This document shows positions 9,451-18,819 of a DNA stretch of 64,000 bases, in pieces. A program made the translations under genes and the position numbers. Location of the stretch: NCBI GenBank assembly GCA_023259375.1, contig JAHFQC010000009.1, positions 31,357 through 95,356 on the forward strand. Direction: 5' to 3'. Position 1 is the stretch's first letter. Each line of letters begins with the position of its first letter. Source of the stretch: Alphaproteobacteria bacterium. Its GTDB lineage: Bacteria > Pseudomonadota > Alphaproteobacteria > Micropepsales > Micropepsaceae. Below the pieces are notes generated by a model. That model made no database searches. It saw nothing but the letters and a program-made list of their open reading frames with translations, and was not told the origin of the DNA.

Positions 9451-9570
9451 AAAGGTCCCCTGAATCAGGAATGGTGGCTGCACGGGGACAGTCGGGCCGG
9501 TTTGTGTCTGCGGCCGGATACTTTTTTGTCAGTATTGCAAACCGATTAACTTCGGTCGAAGTTTCTCACG

Positions 9571-9693
9571 TCAACGTGCGCGGGCGCGCTTGCCGCTGCG
9601 GCGGGTTGTGCGGCGATCGGCTTCCTCGGCGAAAAGGCCGATGAGCTGATCGGTCATGGCGCCGCCGAGCTGTTCGATATTAACGATGATGAT
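9571..9693 (-). pseudogene. Remnant of the cobT 3' end (duplicate tail)
   Basis: The minus-strand ORF ending at 9571 has the C-terminus [20 protein letters not shown], then RR..RR.GKRA, matching the end of the CobT encoded at 12638. At nucleotide level 9582-9676 and 12652-12746 differ at about 7 of 95 positions by eye, and similarity fades by about 9693. Beyond that the ORF is unrelated to CobT and there is no VWA domain, so this is a fragment and not a gene. The two tails are direct repeats flanking the autotransporter gene. Confidence 0.85.
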
Positions 9694-9985
9694 CGTGGTG
9701 GATGGGTGGGCCAAGGTCATCGGCGCAATTGTTTCGCAACTACAAGCCAATTTTCCAATAGTTAGGCAGAGATGTTTTGCAAACAAACATGATGGCAGAT
9801 GCACTGAATATCATTTGCAGAACAGTACACGAAAAAGCAAAGCGCGCGCCGCTCAGTGAACGTTCAGTTGTAAGAGCTGCGCCCGAAGCATTTAATGTAA
9901 TTGATGATGGCGCGCGTTCCGTTGCTCGCCGTGCAATACATGGCACAGTCGGTTCAGCGCGCGGGCGTATCAAAGGGGGGACACT
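9694..9985. other. AT-richer leader of the autotransporter gene
   Basis: About 290 bp between the cobT remnant and the autotransporter start. Base composition is visibly poorer in G+C than the surrounding genes. Overlapping short ORFs on both strands (9740-9973, 9777-10076) have no recognisable features and I do not call them. It should hold the promoter of the autotransporter, but I cannot point to convincing -35/-10 boxes. Confidence 0.5.
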
Positions 9986-12634
9986 ATGCGCCGTTCAAAC
10001 ATGCTCGCAATCTTGCTCTCTACAGCTTCGGCCGCGGTTCTTTCGACATCGCTTGATGCCTCGGGGGCAACGATAAATATCGCGCCCGGCCAGACGTACA
10101 ATATCGCGGCCTCTACGTCGGACGATGTCGTCAATAACGGCCATCTCGTAATTGGGACGGGGAGGCCTTCGACGATCATGCTCAGCGGAGATGTTTCAGG
10201 CGCTGGCTATGTTTTTTTGAATTTCAGTGCTTTTGGTAGTAATGTGATCCTAACCGGCACAAACACCTATACCGGAGTAACGTCCGTACTCGGTACGTTG
10301 TCGATCGGCAATGGCGGAAATAGCGGGACCCTTGCTGGCGATGTCTATATTCTGAATCTCGGGGAAGTCGTATTCAATCGCTCTGGTACCTACTCTTATG
10401 CTGGAACCATCACAGGCTTTGCTCTGCGGCCGTCGCCGACAATAGGGGGGGCGGTTTATGTGACTGGCGGCGGCACGATGATTTATACAGGAACCGCCGT
10501 AGCGACTGTCATCGTTGAGTCCGGTACGACACTGCAAGTCGGGGACGGCGGAACCGCCGGCAAACTCGATTATGCCGTCGCGAATGACGGTACGCTGATC
10601 TATAATCAGTCAGGCACCAACTACGTCGACATTGAGATCGGCGGTACCGGCAGCGTCATATTGCGGGGCGGCGGCACTTACATATTCGGCCAGGAATTCT
10701 ATCAAATTAGATCCTCAAAGACCTATTCAGGTGATACCATCGTTGAACATGCAACGCTGGAAGTTCCCGAGCAGGATAGTTGTTACCCTGAGCTAAACTG
10801 TCTATCGACCGTATCTAGCATCGTGCTCAATAACGCGAGTGATGTCAGTCTCGTTTTTGAAGACTTGGCCTGGGCAAGAGTGAAGTCTCTGTTCGGTGGT
10901 GGTTCGTTGGGCGGAAACACGCTGCTCAATGGGCGTTCGGACTTGATCGTCATAAATGGCGGAAATTATGCGGGCGTGATCTCAGGTTCAGGAACGTTCA
11001 GTGTCGAGAGCGGCACAATGGTTCTCTCCGGTGACAATACGTATACCGGCGGTACGAGAATATATCGTGATGCCACACTGCAAGTTGGCACTGGCGGGGC
11101 ATCGGGTTCGATCGTGGGAGACGTTGAGAACGAAGGAACGCTCATTATCGACCGTTCCGGAGTGTTGCTACTGTCCGGCAAGATGGAAGGACCCGGAACA
11201 TTACAGAAAACCGGCAGTGGCACGTTGGTGTTGAACGGTGTGAACGCTTACACGGGTTTGACGACAGTCTTTGCCGGCACGCTCGAAGTCGGCGACACCG
11301 CTCATCCTACTGCGACGCTCGCCGGCGACGTGTCTGTGGCGGCTGGCGCGGTTCTGAGCGGTCATGGACAGGTTCTCGGTACGATCAGTGGGGCCGGTAC
11401 AGTCAGGCCCGGCGGATCCGTCGGTACGTTGACAGTCGGCAGTTACACGCAGAATTCCGACAGTACGCTTGCCATCAACGTGGAGCCGAACGGGAGCGCC
11501 GCACTTAATGTCACCCATACGGCGACCCTCGCCGGCAAACTCGCAATCACGCTTGCGCCAGGCATGGCCCCGTGGGCATCTGAAAGCATTTTGACGGCCG
11601 GAACGATTGTCGGGCAGTTTTCGTCCATTGCGGTCTCAGATCCCGCGTCCGACATTTATGCGGTCGACTATCTGTCCAATGCCGTTGTGCTGACCGTCGA
11701 GGCCCGCCGAGCAGGGCAGATCTATGGTGATGTGATCTCGGCTGCGTTGGACGGCGGTCATGCGCTCAACGGTTTGCTGCTCGACCATCGCACCTCCTGT
11801 CAATCTGGTCAGAGCTGGTGTGTATGGGGGAGCGGCTTCGGGGGCATGGGATGGTTCGATACCAATACGGCCGAGGCAAATGCATTCAAGTTTAAGCGGG
11901 CTGGCGCAATCGCGGGCCTCGACGCCGTTTTTGCAGGCGGTCAAACTATCGGCTTTGCTGTATCGTTCAACCAGACCTCGGTGACGGTCTCTCAGGGTTG
12001 GGGCAGTGCCCTTATCAGCTCTGTGTCAGGTGCGGTGACGGGCTCCGCACCGTTATGGCTTGGCGAGATCAGAGCCAGCCTCTTCGGTACAATCAATAAT
12101 GCTTCCAGTCGCCGCGATCTAGGATCGTTCGGTATCGCCGAAGGGAGCCCCGATAGCTATACCTATGGGGGCGCAGCGGAATATGGGGTCAGTTTGTTCG
12201 GCGGCTCGGTAGTGCCATTGGCGGGTATCAGTATCGTTGACGTGCACCAGAAAGCGATGGCCGAAGAGGGTGTAGGAACCCTTGGGTATTCGCAGCAGTC
12301 TACGGACTTTACCTCGGTCCGCGGCGAACTCGGTGTGCGCCTGCAGCGTTCGTTTACGACTGCCGGTGGTGTGAATCTTGTTCCGCATCTGCGCATGAGT
12401 ATGCAGCAGAAACTAAACGAGGCTGATCAAGCCGTCGCACTCGAGCTGAATGGTCATCCGGAGAGCAGCTACTACCCGTCCTTTGCTGAACCAGCCATTA
12501 CAGCGTTTGCGGCAACGGCCGCTCTAGACATCTCGTCCGGACAAAACTGGGATGTGCGGGTATCGACCGGAACGAGGCTTAGCGCTCGGGAAAAGCAGGT
12601 TGTGATCGGAGCGGGCGGTTCGTATCGCTTCTGA
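9986..12634 (+). CDS. Type V autotransporter with beta-strand repeats
   Basis: 882 aa. ATG at 9986 follows a strong AAAGGGGGGA site. Signal peptide about 1-27. Residues about 28-560 are a passenger built from autotransporter-associated beta-strand repeats, for example TNTYTGVTSVLGTLSIGNGG, DNTYTGGTRIYRDATLQVG and VNAYTGLTTVFAGTLEVGD. Residues about 620-882 look like the outer-membrane beta-barrel, ending in GAGGSYRF with the required terminal aromatic residue. The passenger may be an adhesin; no protease motif was seen. Codon use is less GC-biased than in neighbouring genes. The gene ends 3 nt from the cobT stop, tail to tail, and is flanked by the duplicated cobT tail, which suggests insertion. 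Confidence 0.9.
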   Translation: MRRSNMLAILLSTASAAVLSTSLDASGATINIAPGQTYNIAASTSDDVVNNGHLVIGTGRPSTIMLSGDVSGAGYVFLNFSAFGSNVILTGTNTYTGVTSVLGTLSIGNGGNSGTLAGDVYILNLGEVVFNRSGTYSYAGTITGFALRPSPTIGGAVYVTGGGTMIYTGTAVATVIVESGTTLQVGDGGTAGKLDYAVANDGTLIYNQSGTNYVDIEIGGTGSVILRGGGTYIFGQEFYQIRSSKTYSGDTIVEHATLEVPEQDSCYPELNCLSTVSSIVLNNASDVSLVFEDLAWARVKSLFGGGSLGGNTLLNGRSDLIVINGGNYAGVISGSGTFSVESGTMVLSGDNTYTGGTRIYRDATLQVGTGGASGSIVGDVENEGTLIIDRSGVLLLSGKMEGPGTLQKTGSGTLVLNGVNAYTGLTTVFAGTLEVGDTAHPTATLAGDVSVAAGAVLSGHGQVLGTISGAGTVRPGGSVGTLTVGSYTQNSDSTLAINVEPNGSAALNVTHTATLAGKLAITLAPGMAPWASESILTAGTIVGQFSSIAVSDPASDIYAVDYLSNAVVLTVEARRAGQIYGDVISAALDGGHALNGLLLDHRTSCQSGQSWCVWGSGFGGMGWFDTNTAEANAFKFKRAGAIAGLDAVFAGGQTIGFAVSFNQTSVTVSQGWGSALISSVSGAVTGSAPLWLGEIRASLFGTINNASSRRDLGSFGIAEGSPDSYTYGGAAEYGVSLFGGSVVPLAGISIVDVHQKAMAEEGVGTLGYSQQSTDFTSVRGELGVRLQRSFTTAGGVNLVPHLRMSMQQKLNEADQAVALELNGHPESSYYPSFAEPAITAFAATAALDISSGQNWDVRVSTGTRLSAREKQVVIGAGGSYRF

Positions 12635-12637
12635 CGG

Positions 12638-14533
12638 CTAAGCGCGCTTGTGGGCGCGCTTGCCGCCGCGGCGGGTTTTGCGGCGGTCAGCTTCTTCGGC
12701 GAAAAGGCCGATGAGCTGGTCGGTCATGGCACCGCCGAGCTGTTCGGCGTCGACGATGGTGACGGCGCGGCTGTAATGGCGGGTCACGTCGTGGCCGATA
12801 CCGATGGCGACGAGTTCGACCGGCGAGCGGTTCTCGATGTAGTCGATCACCTTGCGGAAATGGCGTTCGAGATAGTTGCCGCTGTTGACCGACAGCGTGG
12901 AATCGTCGACCGGGGCGCCGTCGGAGATCACCATCATGATCTTGCGCTGTTCGGGCCGGGCGGCGAGGCGGCTGAACGCCCACATCAAGGCTTCGCCGTC
13001 GATGTTTTCCTTCAAGAGGCCTTCGCGCATCATCAGGCCAAGATTCTTACGGGCGCGGCGCCACGGCTCGTCGGCGTTCTTGTAGATGACATGGCGCAGG
13101 TCGTTGAGACGGCCGGGATTGAGCGGCTTTTCGGCCTTGATCCACTTCTCGCGGGCTTGGCCGCCTTTCCACGCCCGCGTCGTGAAGCCGAGAATCTCGA
13201 CCTTGACCGAGCAGCGTTCCAGCGTCCGCGCCAGAATATCGGCGCACATCGCCGCGATCATGATCGGGCGGCCGCGCATCGAACCGGAATTGTCCAAGAG
13301 CAGCGTCACCACGGTATCGCGGAACTCGGTGTCCTTCTCCATCTTGAAGGCGAGCGGCTGCATCGGATCGATCACCACGCGGGTCAGTCGCGCCGAGTCG
13401 AGCAGGCCTTCTTCGAGATCGAAATCCCAGGAACGGTTCTGCTGCGCCTGCAACAGCCGCTGCAGCTTGTTGGCCAGCCGCGCCACCACGGCTTGCGCCT
13501 GTTGCAGCTGCTGGTCGAGGAAGCTGCGCAGCCGCGTCAGTTCCTCCGGGTCGCACAGTTCGGTGGCGTGGACGACTTCGTCGAATTCGGTGGTGTAGAC
13601 CTTGTAGTCCCAGTTGGTGCTGTCGCCGTCAGGCAGGTCGGGCCGCCACGGCTTGACGCCTTCGTCCGGCGTTTCGGCGTCGCCCATCTCGGCGTCGTCG
13701 GCGCGCTGCTCGGCGGCAGCCTGATCGCTGGTCTCGCCTTCGGTTTCGCGCAGTTCGGCATCGCTGGTGGCGCCTTCGCCTTGCGAATCCTCGCCTTCGC
13801 CGCCTTCCTGGTTCTGTTCGGCGTTCTCGGATTCTTCGCCGCCTTGCTCGGAGTCTTCGTTCTCCTCGCCTTCCTCGTAGAGATCGAGGTCGCGCAGCAC
13901 CATGCGGGTCTGCTTGGCGAACGCCGCCTGATCGCGTAGTGCGGGCAGCAGATCGTTGAGCGTCTTGCCGGCGCGGCTCTCGACATAGTCGCGCCACAGC
14001 TCCACGGCGGCCTTGGCCGAGGGCGGCGGCGGGGCGCCGGTAAGTTTCTCGCGCACCAGGATGCCGAGCACGTCGGCGAGCGGCGCTTCCTTGCGGCTGT
14101 GGGCCTTGGCGAGGCCGCGCTGGGCCGCACGGGCTTCGAGCCCGGCCGCGAGATTGGCGGCGACGCCTTCCATCGCCAACGATCCGATCGCTTCGACGCG
14201 CGCCTGCTCGGCGGCTTCGAACAACGCCGCGGCGTCCGGCATCATCGGCTTGTTGGCGCGATGGATCTTGTCGTCGTGATAGGCGAGCTTCAGCGCCTGC
14301 GCATCGGCGGTGCCGCGCAGGATCGCGAGTTCCTTCGGCGAAAATGATTTCGACGGCGCCGGCAGTTGCGCCCGTTTGGGTCCGTTGCCGGCAAAGAACT
14401 TGACCACCGACGACCACCAGGTCGACGGCTCGGTGACATAGGAGACTTCGAGTTCCGGCTCGCCCGCCAACGCCCTCAGCGTGCCGGAGACGGCACGTTT
14501 GACGTCTTCGGTCGGCGAGTCATTGGGATTCAC
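12638..14533 (-). CDS. cobT: Cobaltochelatase subunit CobT
   Basis: 631 aa, usual length for CobT. An N-terminal alpha-helical part is followed by a very acidic linker (about 215-300, rich in E/D/Q), then a von Willebrand A domain with the MIDAS motif DNSGSM (near 412) and later SDGAPVDD. With CobS and CobN it inserts Co2+ into hydrogenobyrinic acid diamide in aerobic cobalamin synthesis, driven by ATP. Its start overlaps the cobS stop by 4 nt, so the two are translationally coupled. No other cob genes are present. Its last codons are duplicated at 9571-9693. Confidence 0.95.
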   Translation of the reverse strand: MNPNDSPTEDVKRAVSGTLRALAGEPELEVSYVTEPSTWWSSVVKFFAGNGPKRAQLPAPSKSFSPKELAILRGTADAQALKLAYHDDKIHRANKPMMPDAAALFEAAEQARVEAIGSLAMEGVAANLAAGLEARAAQRGLAKAHSRKEAPLADVLGILVREKLTGAPPPPSAKAAVELWRDYVESRAGKTLNDLLPALRDQAAFAKQTRMVLRDLDLYEEGEENEDSEQGGEESENAEQNQEGGEGEDSQGEGATSDAELRETEGETSDQAAAEQRADDAEMGDAETPDEGVKPWRPDLPDGDSTNWDYKVYTTEFDEVVHATELCDPEELTRLRSFLDQQLQQAQAVVARLANKLQRLLQAQQNRSWDFDLEEGLLDSARLTRVVIDPMQPLAFKMEKDTEFRDTVVTLLLDNSGSMRGRPIMIAAMCADILARTLERCSVKVEILGFTTRAWKGGQAREKWIKAEKPLNPGRLNDLRHVIYKNADEPWRRARKNLGLMMREGLLKENIDGEALMWAFSRLAARPEQRKIMMVISDGAPVDDSTLSVNSGNYLERHFRKVIDYIENRSPVELVAIGIGHDVTRHYSRAVTIVDAEQLGGAMTDQLIGLFAEEADRRKTRRGGKRAHKRA

Positions 14534-15522
14534 GCCACCAGCACCTTTGCGGCGCTTTCCGGCAGGTCTTCACCGAAGGCGCGCTGATAGAATTCGGCCA
14601 CGGTGCCGCGCTCGAGCTCGTCGCACTTGTTGAGGAAGGTGAGACGGAACGCGAAACCGACATCGCCGAAGATTTCGGCGTTTTCGGCCCAGGTGATGAC
14701 AGTACGCGGGCTCATCACGGTCGAGAGATCGCCGTTGATGAAGGCGTTGCGCGTCAGATCGGCGACGCGGACCATGGCGTCGACTTTCTTGCGCTTCTCC
14801 GGCGTCGCATAGGCGGGAACCTTGGCGACCACGATGTTCACTTCGGTATCGTGGGCGAGATAGTTGAGGGTCGCCACGATGCTCCAGCGGTCCATCTGGC
14901 CCTGGTTGATCTGCTGCGTGCCGTGATAGAGGCCGGTGGTATCGCCGAGGCCGATGGTGTTGGTGGTCGAGAACAGGCGGAACCCCGGATGCGGACGGAT
15001 CACGCGGTTCTGATCGAGCAGGGTGAGCTTGCCTTGCACTTCGAGCACGCGCTGGATCACGAACATCACGTCGGGACGGCCGGCGTCGTATTCGTCGAAC
15101 ACCAGCGCCACCGGGTGCTGCAGCGCCCACGGCAACAGGCCTTCACGGAACTCGGTGATCTGCAGGCCGTCCTTGAGGACGATGGCGTCCTTGCCGACCA
15201 GATCGATGCGGCTGATGTGGCTGTCGAGGTTGATGCGCACGCACGGCCAGTTGAGGCGCGCGGCGACCTGTTCGATATGGGTCGACTTGCCGGTGCCGTG
15301 ATAGCCCTGGATCATGACGCGGCGGTTGTGCGCGAAGCCGGCAAGAATGGCGAGCGTGGTATCGCGATCGAAGCGGTAGGCCGGATCGAGATCGGGCACG
15401 TATTGGGTGGCTTGCGAGAAGCCGGGTACTTTGATCTTGGCCTCGATGCCGAACGTCGCCTTCACATCGAAGGTGGTGTCGGGCTTCAAGGAGGGATCGA
15501 GGCCTTCAGTCTCAGTCGTCAT
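14530..15522 (-). CDS. cobS: Cobaltochelatase AAA+ ATPase subunit CobS
   Basis: 330 aa, typical CobS length. Walker [10 protein letters not shown] is near residue 75, Walker B LVFDEYD near 140, and an Arg-rich sensor region follows. It forms the ATPase ring that works with CobT in cobalt insertion. It is the first gene of the cobS-cobT pair, with the J-domain gene 60 nt upstream on the same strand. Confidence 0.96.
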   Translation of the reverse strand: MTTETEGLDPSLKPDTTFDVKATFGIEAKIKVPGFSQATQYVPDLDPAYRFDRDTTLAILAGFAHNRRVMIQGYHGTGKSTHIEQVAARLNWPCVRINLDSHISRIDLVGKDAIVLKDGLQITEFREGLLPWALQHPVALVFDEYDAGRPDVMFVIQRVLEVQGKLTLLDQNRVIRPHPGFRLFSTTNTIGLGDTTGLYHGTQQINQGQMDRWSIVATLNYLAHDTEVNIVVAKVPAYATPEKRKKVDAMVRVADLTRNAFINGDLSTVMSPRTVITWAENAEIFGDVGFAFRLTFLNKCDELERGTVAEFYQRAFGEDLPESAAKVLVA

Positions 15523-15582
15523 TTGCTTGGGTCCGGCAGTTCCGCCGCGGTGGAAGAGGTGAGGGCGCCGAACGCGCCGTCG

Positions 15583-16191
15583 TCAGCTGACAATGCCTGA
15601 CGCTTTAAGGACGCCGTAGGCCTTGATTACCTGCTTCAGTCGCTCTTCGGTGCCCCGGTCGCCGCCATGCGCGTCGGGGTGGAAACGCTTTACGAGTTCC
15701 TTATACCTCGCCTTGATTTCGTTCAAGGTTGCGCTGGGTTCGAGGTCGAGGATGTCGAATGCTTGGCTCTGCAAACGGGTTAATACCCGTTCAGGACGTC
15801 GGGGTTTAGGTTCCGCGTCGTCACCAAACACGGCGAGATCGTCTTCGACCCGGAAAGAGCCGTGAAAAGGGCCGCTTTCGCCCTTCACACCCGCGGCGCG
15901 CTTGCCGATCGGCCATGTCGGGCGATGTCCGAGCGAGGCTTCTTCCTGGAACTGGGCGATGGCGGATTCCGTCATGCCCTTGAAATAGTCCCACTTCTCG
16001 TTGTGTTCGCGGGCGTGCTTGAGACAAACCCAGAGATACTCGGAAATCTGGTCCCGGCTTTTGGGCACTTTATAAGCACCTTCGCCGGTGCATCCCTTGA
16101 CCGCGCAAGGGCGCACCTTTGGCTTTTCGACAACATCCGGCTTGATGCGGATGCTTTGTCTGAACCGCGAAGTGAAACCCGTTTTCGTCAT
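15583..16191 (-). CDS. J-domain (DnaJ-like) protein next to cobST
   Basis: 202 aa. The C-terminal 65 residues are a J domain: AFDILDLEPSATLNEIKARY, then KELVKRFHPDAHGGD with the HPD motif that stimulates Hsp70. The N-terminal part has CAVKGCTGEGAYKVPKSR and WVCLKHAREHNEKWDYF, a possible Cys/His metal site shared by this alphaproteobacterial family. The order bolA, J-protein, cobS, cobT is widespread in the class. A role as a DnaK co-chaperone is inferred; the client is unknown. Confidence 0.9.
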   Translation of the reverse strand: MTKTGFTSRFRQSIRIKPDVVEKPKVRPCAVKGCTGEGAYKVPKSRDQISEYLWVCLKHAREHNEKWDYFKGMTESAIAQFQEEASLGHRPTWPIGKRAAGVKGESGPFHGSFRVEDDLAVFGDDAEPKPRRPERVLTRLQSQAFDILDLEPSATLNEIKARYKELVKRFHPDAHGGDRGTEERLKQVIKAYGVLKASGIVS

Positions 16192-16279
16192 GGGAGGATT
16201 ATGGAGTTCGTTCGTGAAAAAACAAGAAAACGAAGCGCTTGACAGAAGGTTTTCCCCCCGGCTTCATGCCGCAATGGGT

Positions 16280-16543
16280 ATGACTGACACAATTCGGACG
16301 AAATTGACCGCCGCTTTCGCGCCGGATCAACTTGAAGTGATCGACGACAGCGCAAGCCACGAAGGCCATCTGGGTCACGACCACGGCGGCGAGACACATT
16401 TTGTCGTGAAAATTGTAGCCGCGGAATTCGCCGGCCTCAGCCGCGTCGAACGCCAGCGCCGGATCTACGCCGTTCTCTCCCACGAACTGCTGACGCAGGT
16501 CCATGCACTGCAGCTGGAGACGAAAGCGCCGGGGGAAGCTTAG
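16280..16543 (+). CDS. bolA: BolA family protein
   Basis: 87 aa from MTDTIRTKLTAAFAPDQLEV. The ORF track starts 64 codons earlier in frame, in sequence unlike BolA, so I use the internal ATG. The class II KH-like fold signature is seen in HFVVKIVAAEFAGLSRVERQ followed by RRIYAVL and a C-terminal HALQLETKAP. The conserved histidine for [2Fe-2S] binding with monothiol glutaredoxin is in THF. It is divergent from the J-domain gene. Likely role: iron-sulfur/iron homeostasis partner. Confidence 0.93.
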   Translation: MTDTIRTKLTAAFAPDQLEVIDDSASHEGHLGHDHGGETHFVVKIVAAEFAGLSRVERQRRIYAVLSHELLTQVHALQLETKAPGEA

Positions 16544-16547
16544 CCGC

Positions 16548-17114
16548 CTATTGGTCGCGCTTCGATATGCACGGAACCATTATCGAAGTCGTCATCAAAG
16601 TGTATTTGCCGGGAGTATGGGCGGTTTTTATTGTGACGTCGCTTCCTGAAGGCAGCGGTACGTATGCTTTGGTTGCTGGTCGGCGAACGACATCGGCCGC
16701 GCGATAACGATACACCGTCATCCCTCCCCAACGGTCGCTTGGTTCAACGGGGGCCCAGGAGCGGAGCTCGTCCACGCTGCCGCCATCGTCAGGGATGCTG
16801 AGAACGGTGCAAGTGCGAAGGGCTTCACATAATTTCCCGTCTTGAGCAGGAATTTCGATCGTCCCTACGTCTCCGCTCAGCCTCCGGTCTTTGTTGTCCA
16901 GATGCCATGATGTTAAGCGAATGCCCGCCGTAGTGGGAAGCTGCGGCTCCTCAATCGCACCCATCGCCTTGGCGGCAGCTAATGCCGCGACAGGTTGAGC
17001 GTTCGTTTCGATACAGATCTGCTTGAACGCTGTGAACAGCGGTAGAGGCGTTTCGGCCCAACCAACGGTTCCGACCAGCGGGATAATAACACTCAAGCCC
17101 ATTATAGCGCGCAT
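16548..17114 (-). CDS. Hypothetical exported protein
   Basis: 188 aa from the ATG at 17114, which has a GGGGG site; the ORF track uses an upstream TTG. A signal peptide (MRAIMGLSVIIPLVGTVGWAE) is followed by about 165 residues with four cysteines (FKQICIET, KLCEALRTCTVL, VPCIS). I do not recognise the family. G+C is a little lower than in neighbouring genes. It ends 5 nt from the bolA stop, convergent. Confidence 0.7.
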   Translation of the reverse strand: MRAIMGLSVIIPLVGTVGWAETPLPLFTAFKQICIETNAQPVAALAAAKAMGAIEEPQLPTTAGIRLTSWHLDNKDRRLSGDVGTIEIPAQDGKLCEALRTCTVLSIPDDGGSVDELRSWAPVEPSDRWGGMTVYRYRAADVVRRPATKAYVPLPSGSDVTIKTAHTPGKYTLMTTSIMVPCISKRDQ

Positions 17115-17206
17115 GGCCCCCGTCCCCCACGTTGGCAAGCCATTGTACCTGAATCGTTATCGAAGAGAAGGATGGCCGACGCATCGAGGCAGAAACCGCG
17201 CAGTCT

Positions 17207-18511
17207 CTACTTTCCCCCCGCCGGTTCCGCTTTCACCACGCCGCCGGGCGGGACCACGCGCAGGACGGTGATCTGGTTTCTCTGCCGGCGCAGGACTTCG
17301 AACTTGAAGCCGTAGAACGCGAAGCGCTGGCCGACTTCGGGGATGGTGCGGGCTTCGTGGATGACGAGGCCGGCGATGGTGGTGGCTTCTTCGTCGGGCA
17401 GGTTCCAGTCGAGTTCGCGATTGAGATCGCGGATCGGCGTGGTGCCTTCGATCAGATACGTCCCGTCGATCTGCGGGCGGATGCCGGGCGGCACGCGCGG
17501 CGCCTGTTCGTCGGGAATGCGGCCGAACACTTCGTCGAGCACGTCCTCGCGCGTCACGAGGCCCATGATGACGCCGTATTCGTCGACCACCAGCGCAAAA
17601 TGGGTGCGTCGCTCGCGATAGGCTTCGAGCAGTTCTTCCACCTTCATGGTTTCGGGCACGAACCAGGGCGGTGAGGTCAGGGCGCCGAAATCGAGGTGCT
17701 GGAACGCTTCCTTGTTGGCCAGCACCGCGCGCACCAGATTGCGGGTGCGCAAGACGCCGACGATGTTGTCGGGCTCGTCCTTCCACACCGGCACGCGGGC
17801 GTGGCGCGAGGCCATCAGTTCGCGCACGATGTCTTCGCGCGGCTGGTCGATGCCGATGGTCATCATCTTCTTGCGATGGGTCATGACATCGCCGACCGTG
17901 AGGTCGCGCAGGTCGAGCACGCCGGAGATCATGTCTCGGCTTTCGCGTTCGACCGAGCCCTGCTCGTGGCGGAGATACACGGTGCCGCGGATTTCATCGT
18001 GCACTTCGTCGGCGACAATGCCCTTGTTTTTGCCGGAGACGCCGAATAGCTGCAGCAATACCCAGACGATCTTCTGCACCGCGCTGACGATGGGTCCGAG
18101 GATCGCCACCACCATCTGAACCGGCCGCGCCACGGTGAGGGCGAAGCGGTCAGTACGGGCGATCGCCAACGTCTTGGGCAGCACTTCGCCGAAGATCAGG
18201 ATCACGGCCGTCATGATCGCCGTCACGATCACCACCGCGTTATGGCCGAAGCGGTCCTCCAGCACGTAGGTCGCGATCGACGACGACAGGATGTTGACGA
18301 AGGTATTGCCGAGCAGCAGCGCCCCGATCAGCTTCTCGCGATTGCCGACCAGCTTGTTGACAAACGCGGCGGCGGCGGAGCCGTCCTTTTCGAGTTGATG
18401 CATCTTGCCCGGCGATACGGCGGTCAGCGCCGTCTCCGATCCGGCGAAGAAGGCCGACAGGCACAAAAGCCCGGCAACGGCAGCGATCGTGACGATGAGA
18501 ACGGTATCCAT
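17207..18511 (-). CDS. HlyC/CorC (CNNM-type) family transporter or hemolysin-like protein
   Basis: 434 aa. An N-terminal DUF21/CNNM membrane domain (about 1-190) has four hydrophobic spans and signature FAGSETALTAVSPGK. Two CBS domains follow (about 205-325, with VMTHRKKMMTIGIDQPREDI and GVLRTRNLVRAVLANKEAF). A C-terminal CorC_HlyC domain (about 340-430) contains RDLNRELDWNLPDEEATTIA. The family is linked to Mg2+/Co2+ efflux or membrane integrity. It is the next gene downstream of aroB on the same strand, separated by about 300 bp of repeats; an aroB-CorC order is common in the class. Confidence 0.92.
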   Translation of the reverse strand: MDTVLIVTIAAVAGLLCLSAFFAGSETALTAVSPGKMHQLEKDGSAAAAFVNKLVGNREKLIGALLLGNTFVNILSSSIATYVLEDRFGHNAVVIVTAIMTAVILIFGEVLPKTLAIARTDRFALTVARPVQMVVAILGPIVSAVQKIVWVLLQLFGVSGKNKGIVADEVHDEIRGTVYLRHEQGSVERESRDMISGVLDLRDLTVGDVMTHRKKMMTIGIDQPREDIVRELMASRHARVPVWKDEPDNIVGVLRTRNLVRAVLANKEAFQHLDFGALTSPPWFVPETMKVEELLEAYRERRTHFALVVDEYGVIMGLVTREDVLDEVFGRIPDEQAPRVPPGIRPQIDGTYLIEGTTPIRDLNRELDWNLPDEEATTIAGLVIHEARTIPEVGQRFAFYGFKFEVLRRQRNQITVLRVVPPGGVVKAEPAGGK

Positions 18512-18819
18512 GGCGAACCTCTAGCGACGCACGGAGTATATTCGCGATGCGCGGAGCAAACAAAGAATGTCATCCCCGGCGGAGCGAAGTGGCGCGCTTT
18601 ATCTGCCCCCGCGGGCGCAAGATTTTCGTCGCTGGCACAAAGACCGTGGGGGAAGTCCGGCGGAGCCGGGAAGGGGGGCGTGGTTCGTGTCGGAATGAAG
18701 CCCCCTACGGCGCTTCGCGCCACTTCCCCCACGCGTTACATACCAACGCTGAAATCCTCCCACGCGCGGGGGCAGAGAACTGCACCTCTCCGCGCCTCCG
18801 CGTGACCTTATTGGTGGGT
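18512..18819. repeat. Intergenic palindromic repeat cluster between aroB and the CorC-like gene
   Basis: No gene. CGTGGGGGAAGT at 18645-18656 has its exact complement ACTTCCCCCACG at 18722-18733, and inside the right arm is a smaller GGCGC/GCGCC palindrome. The motif TGTCATCCCCGGC (18569) and the sequence CTCCGCGCCTCCGCGTGACC (18788-18807) recur in the 26.9-27.2 kb gap. These are REP-like elements. Confidence 0.75.

Noticed and set aside
9571-9804. 77-aa ORF as an independent gene
   Set aside because: Its second half is a copy of the CobT C-terminus and the first half is unrelated low-similarity sequence; it is a gene remnant.
9740-10076. ORFs on both strands ahead of the autotransporter (9740-9973 minus, 9777-10076 plus)
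   Set aside because: They overlap each other and the autotransporter start, have no ribosome sites or family-like segments, and lie in AT-richer DNA where chance frames occur.
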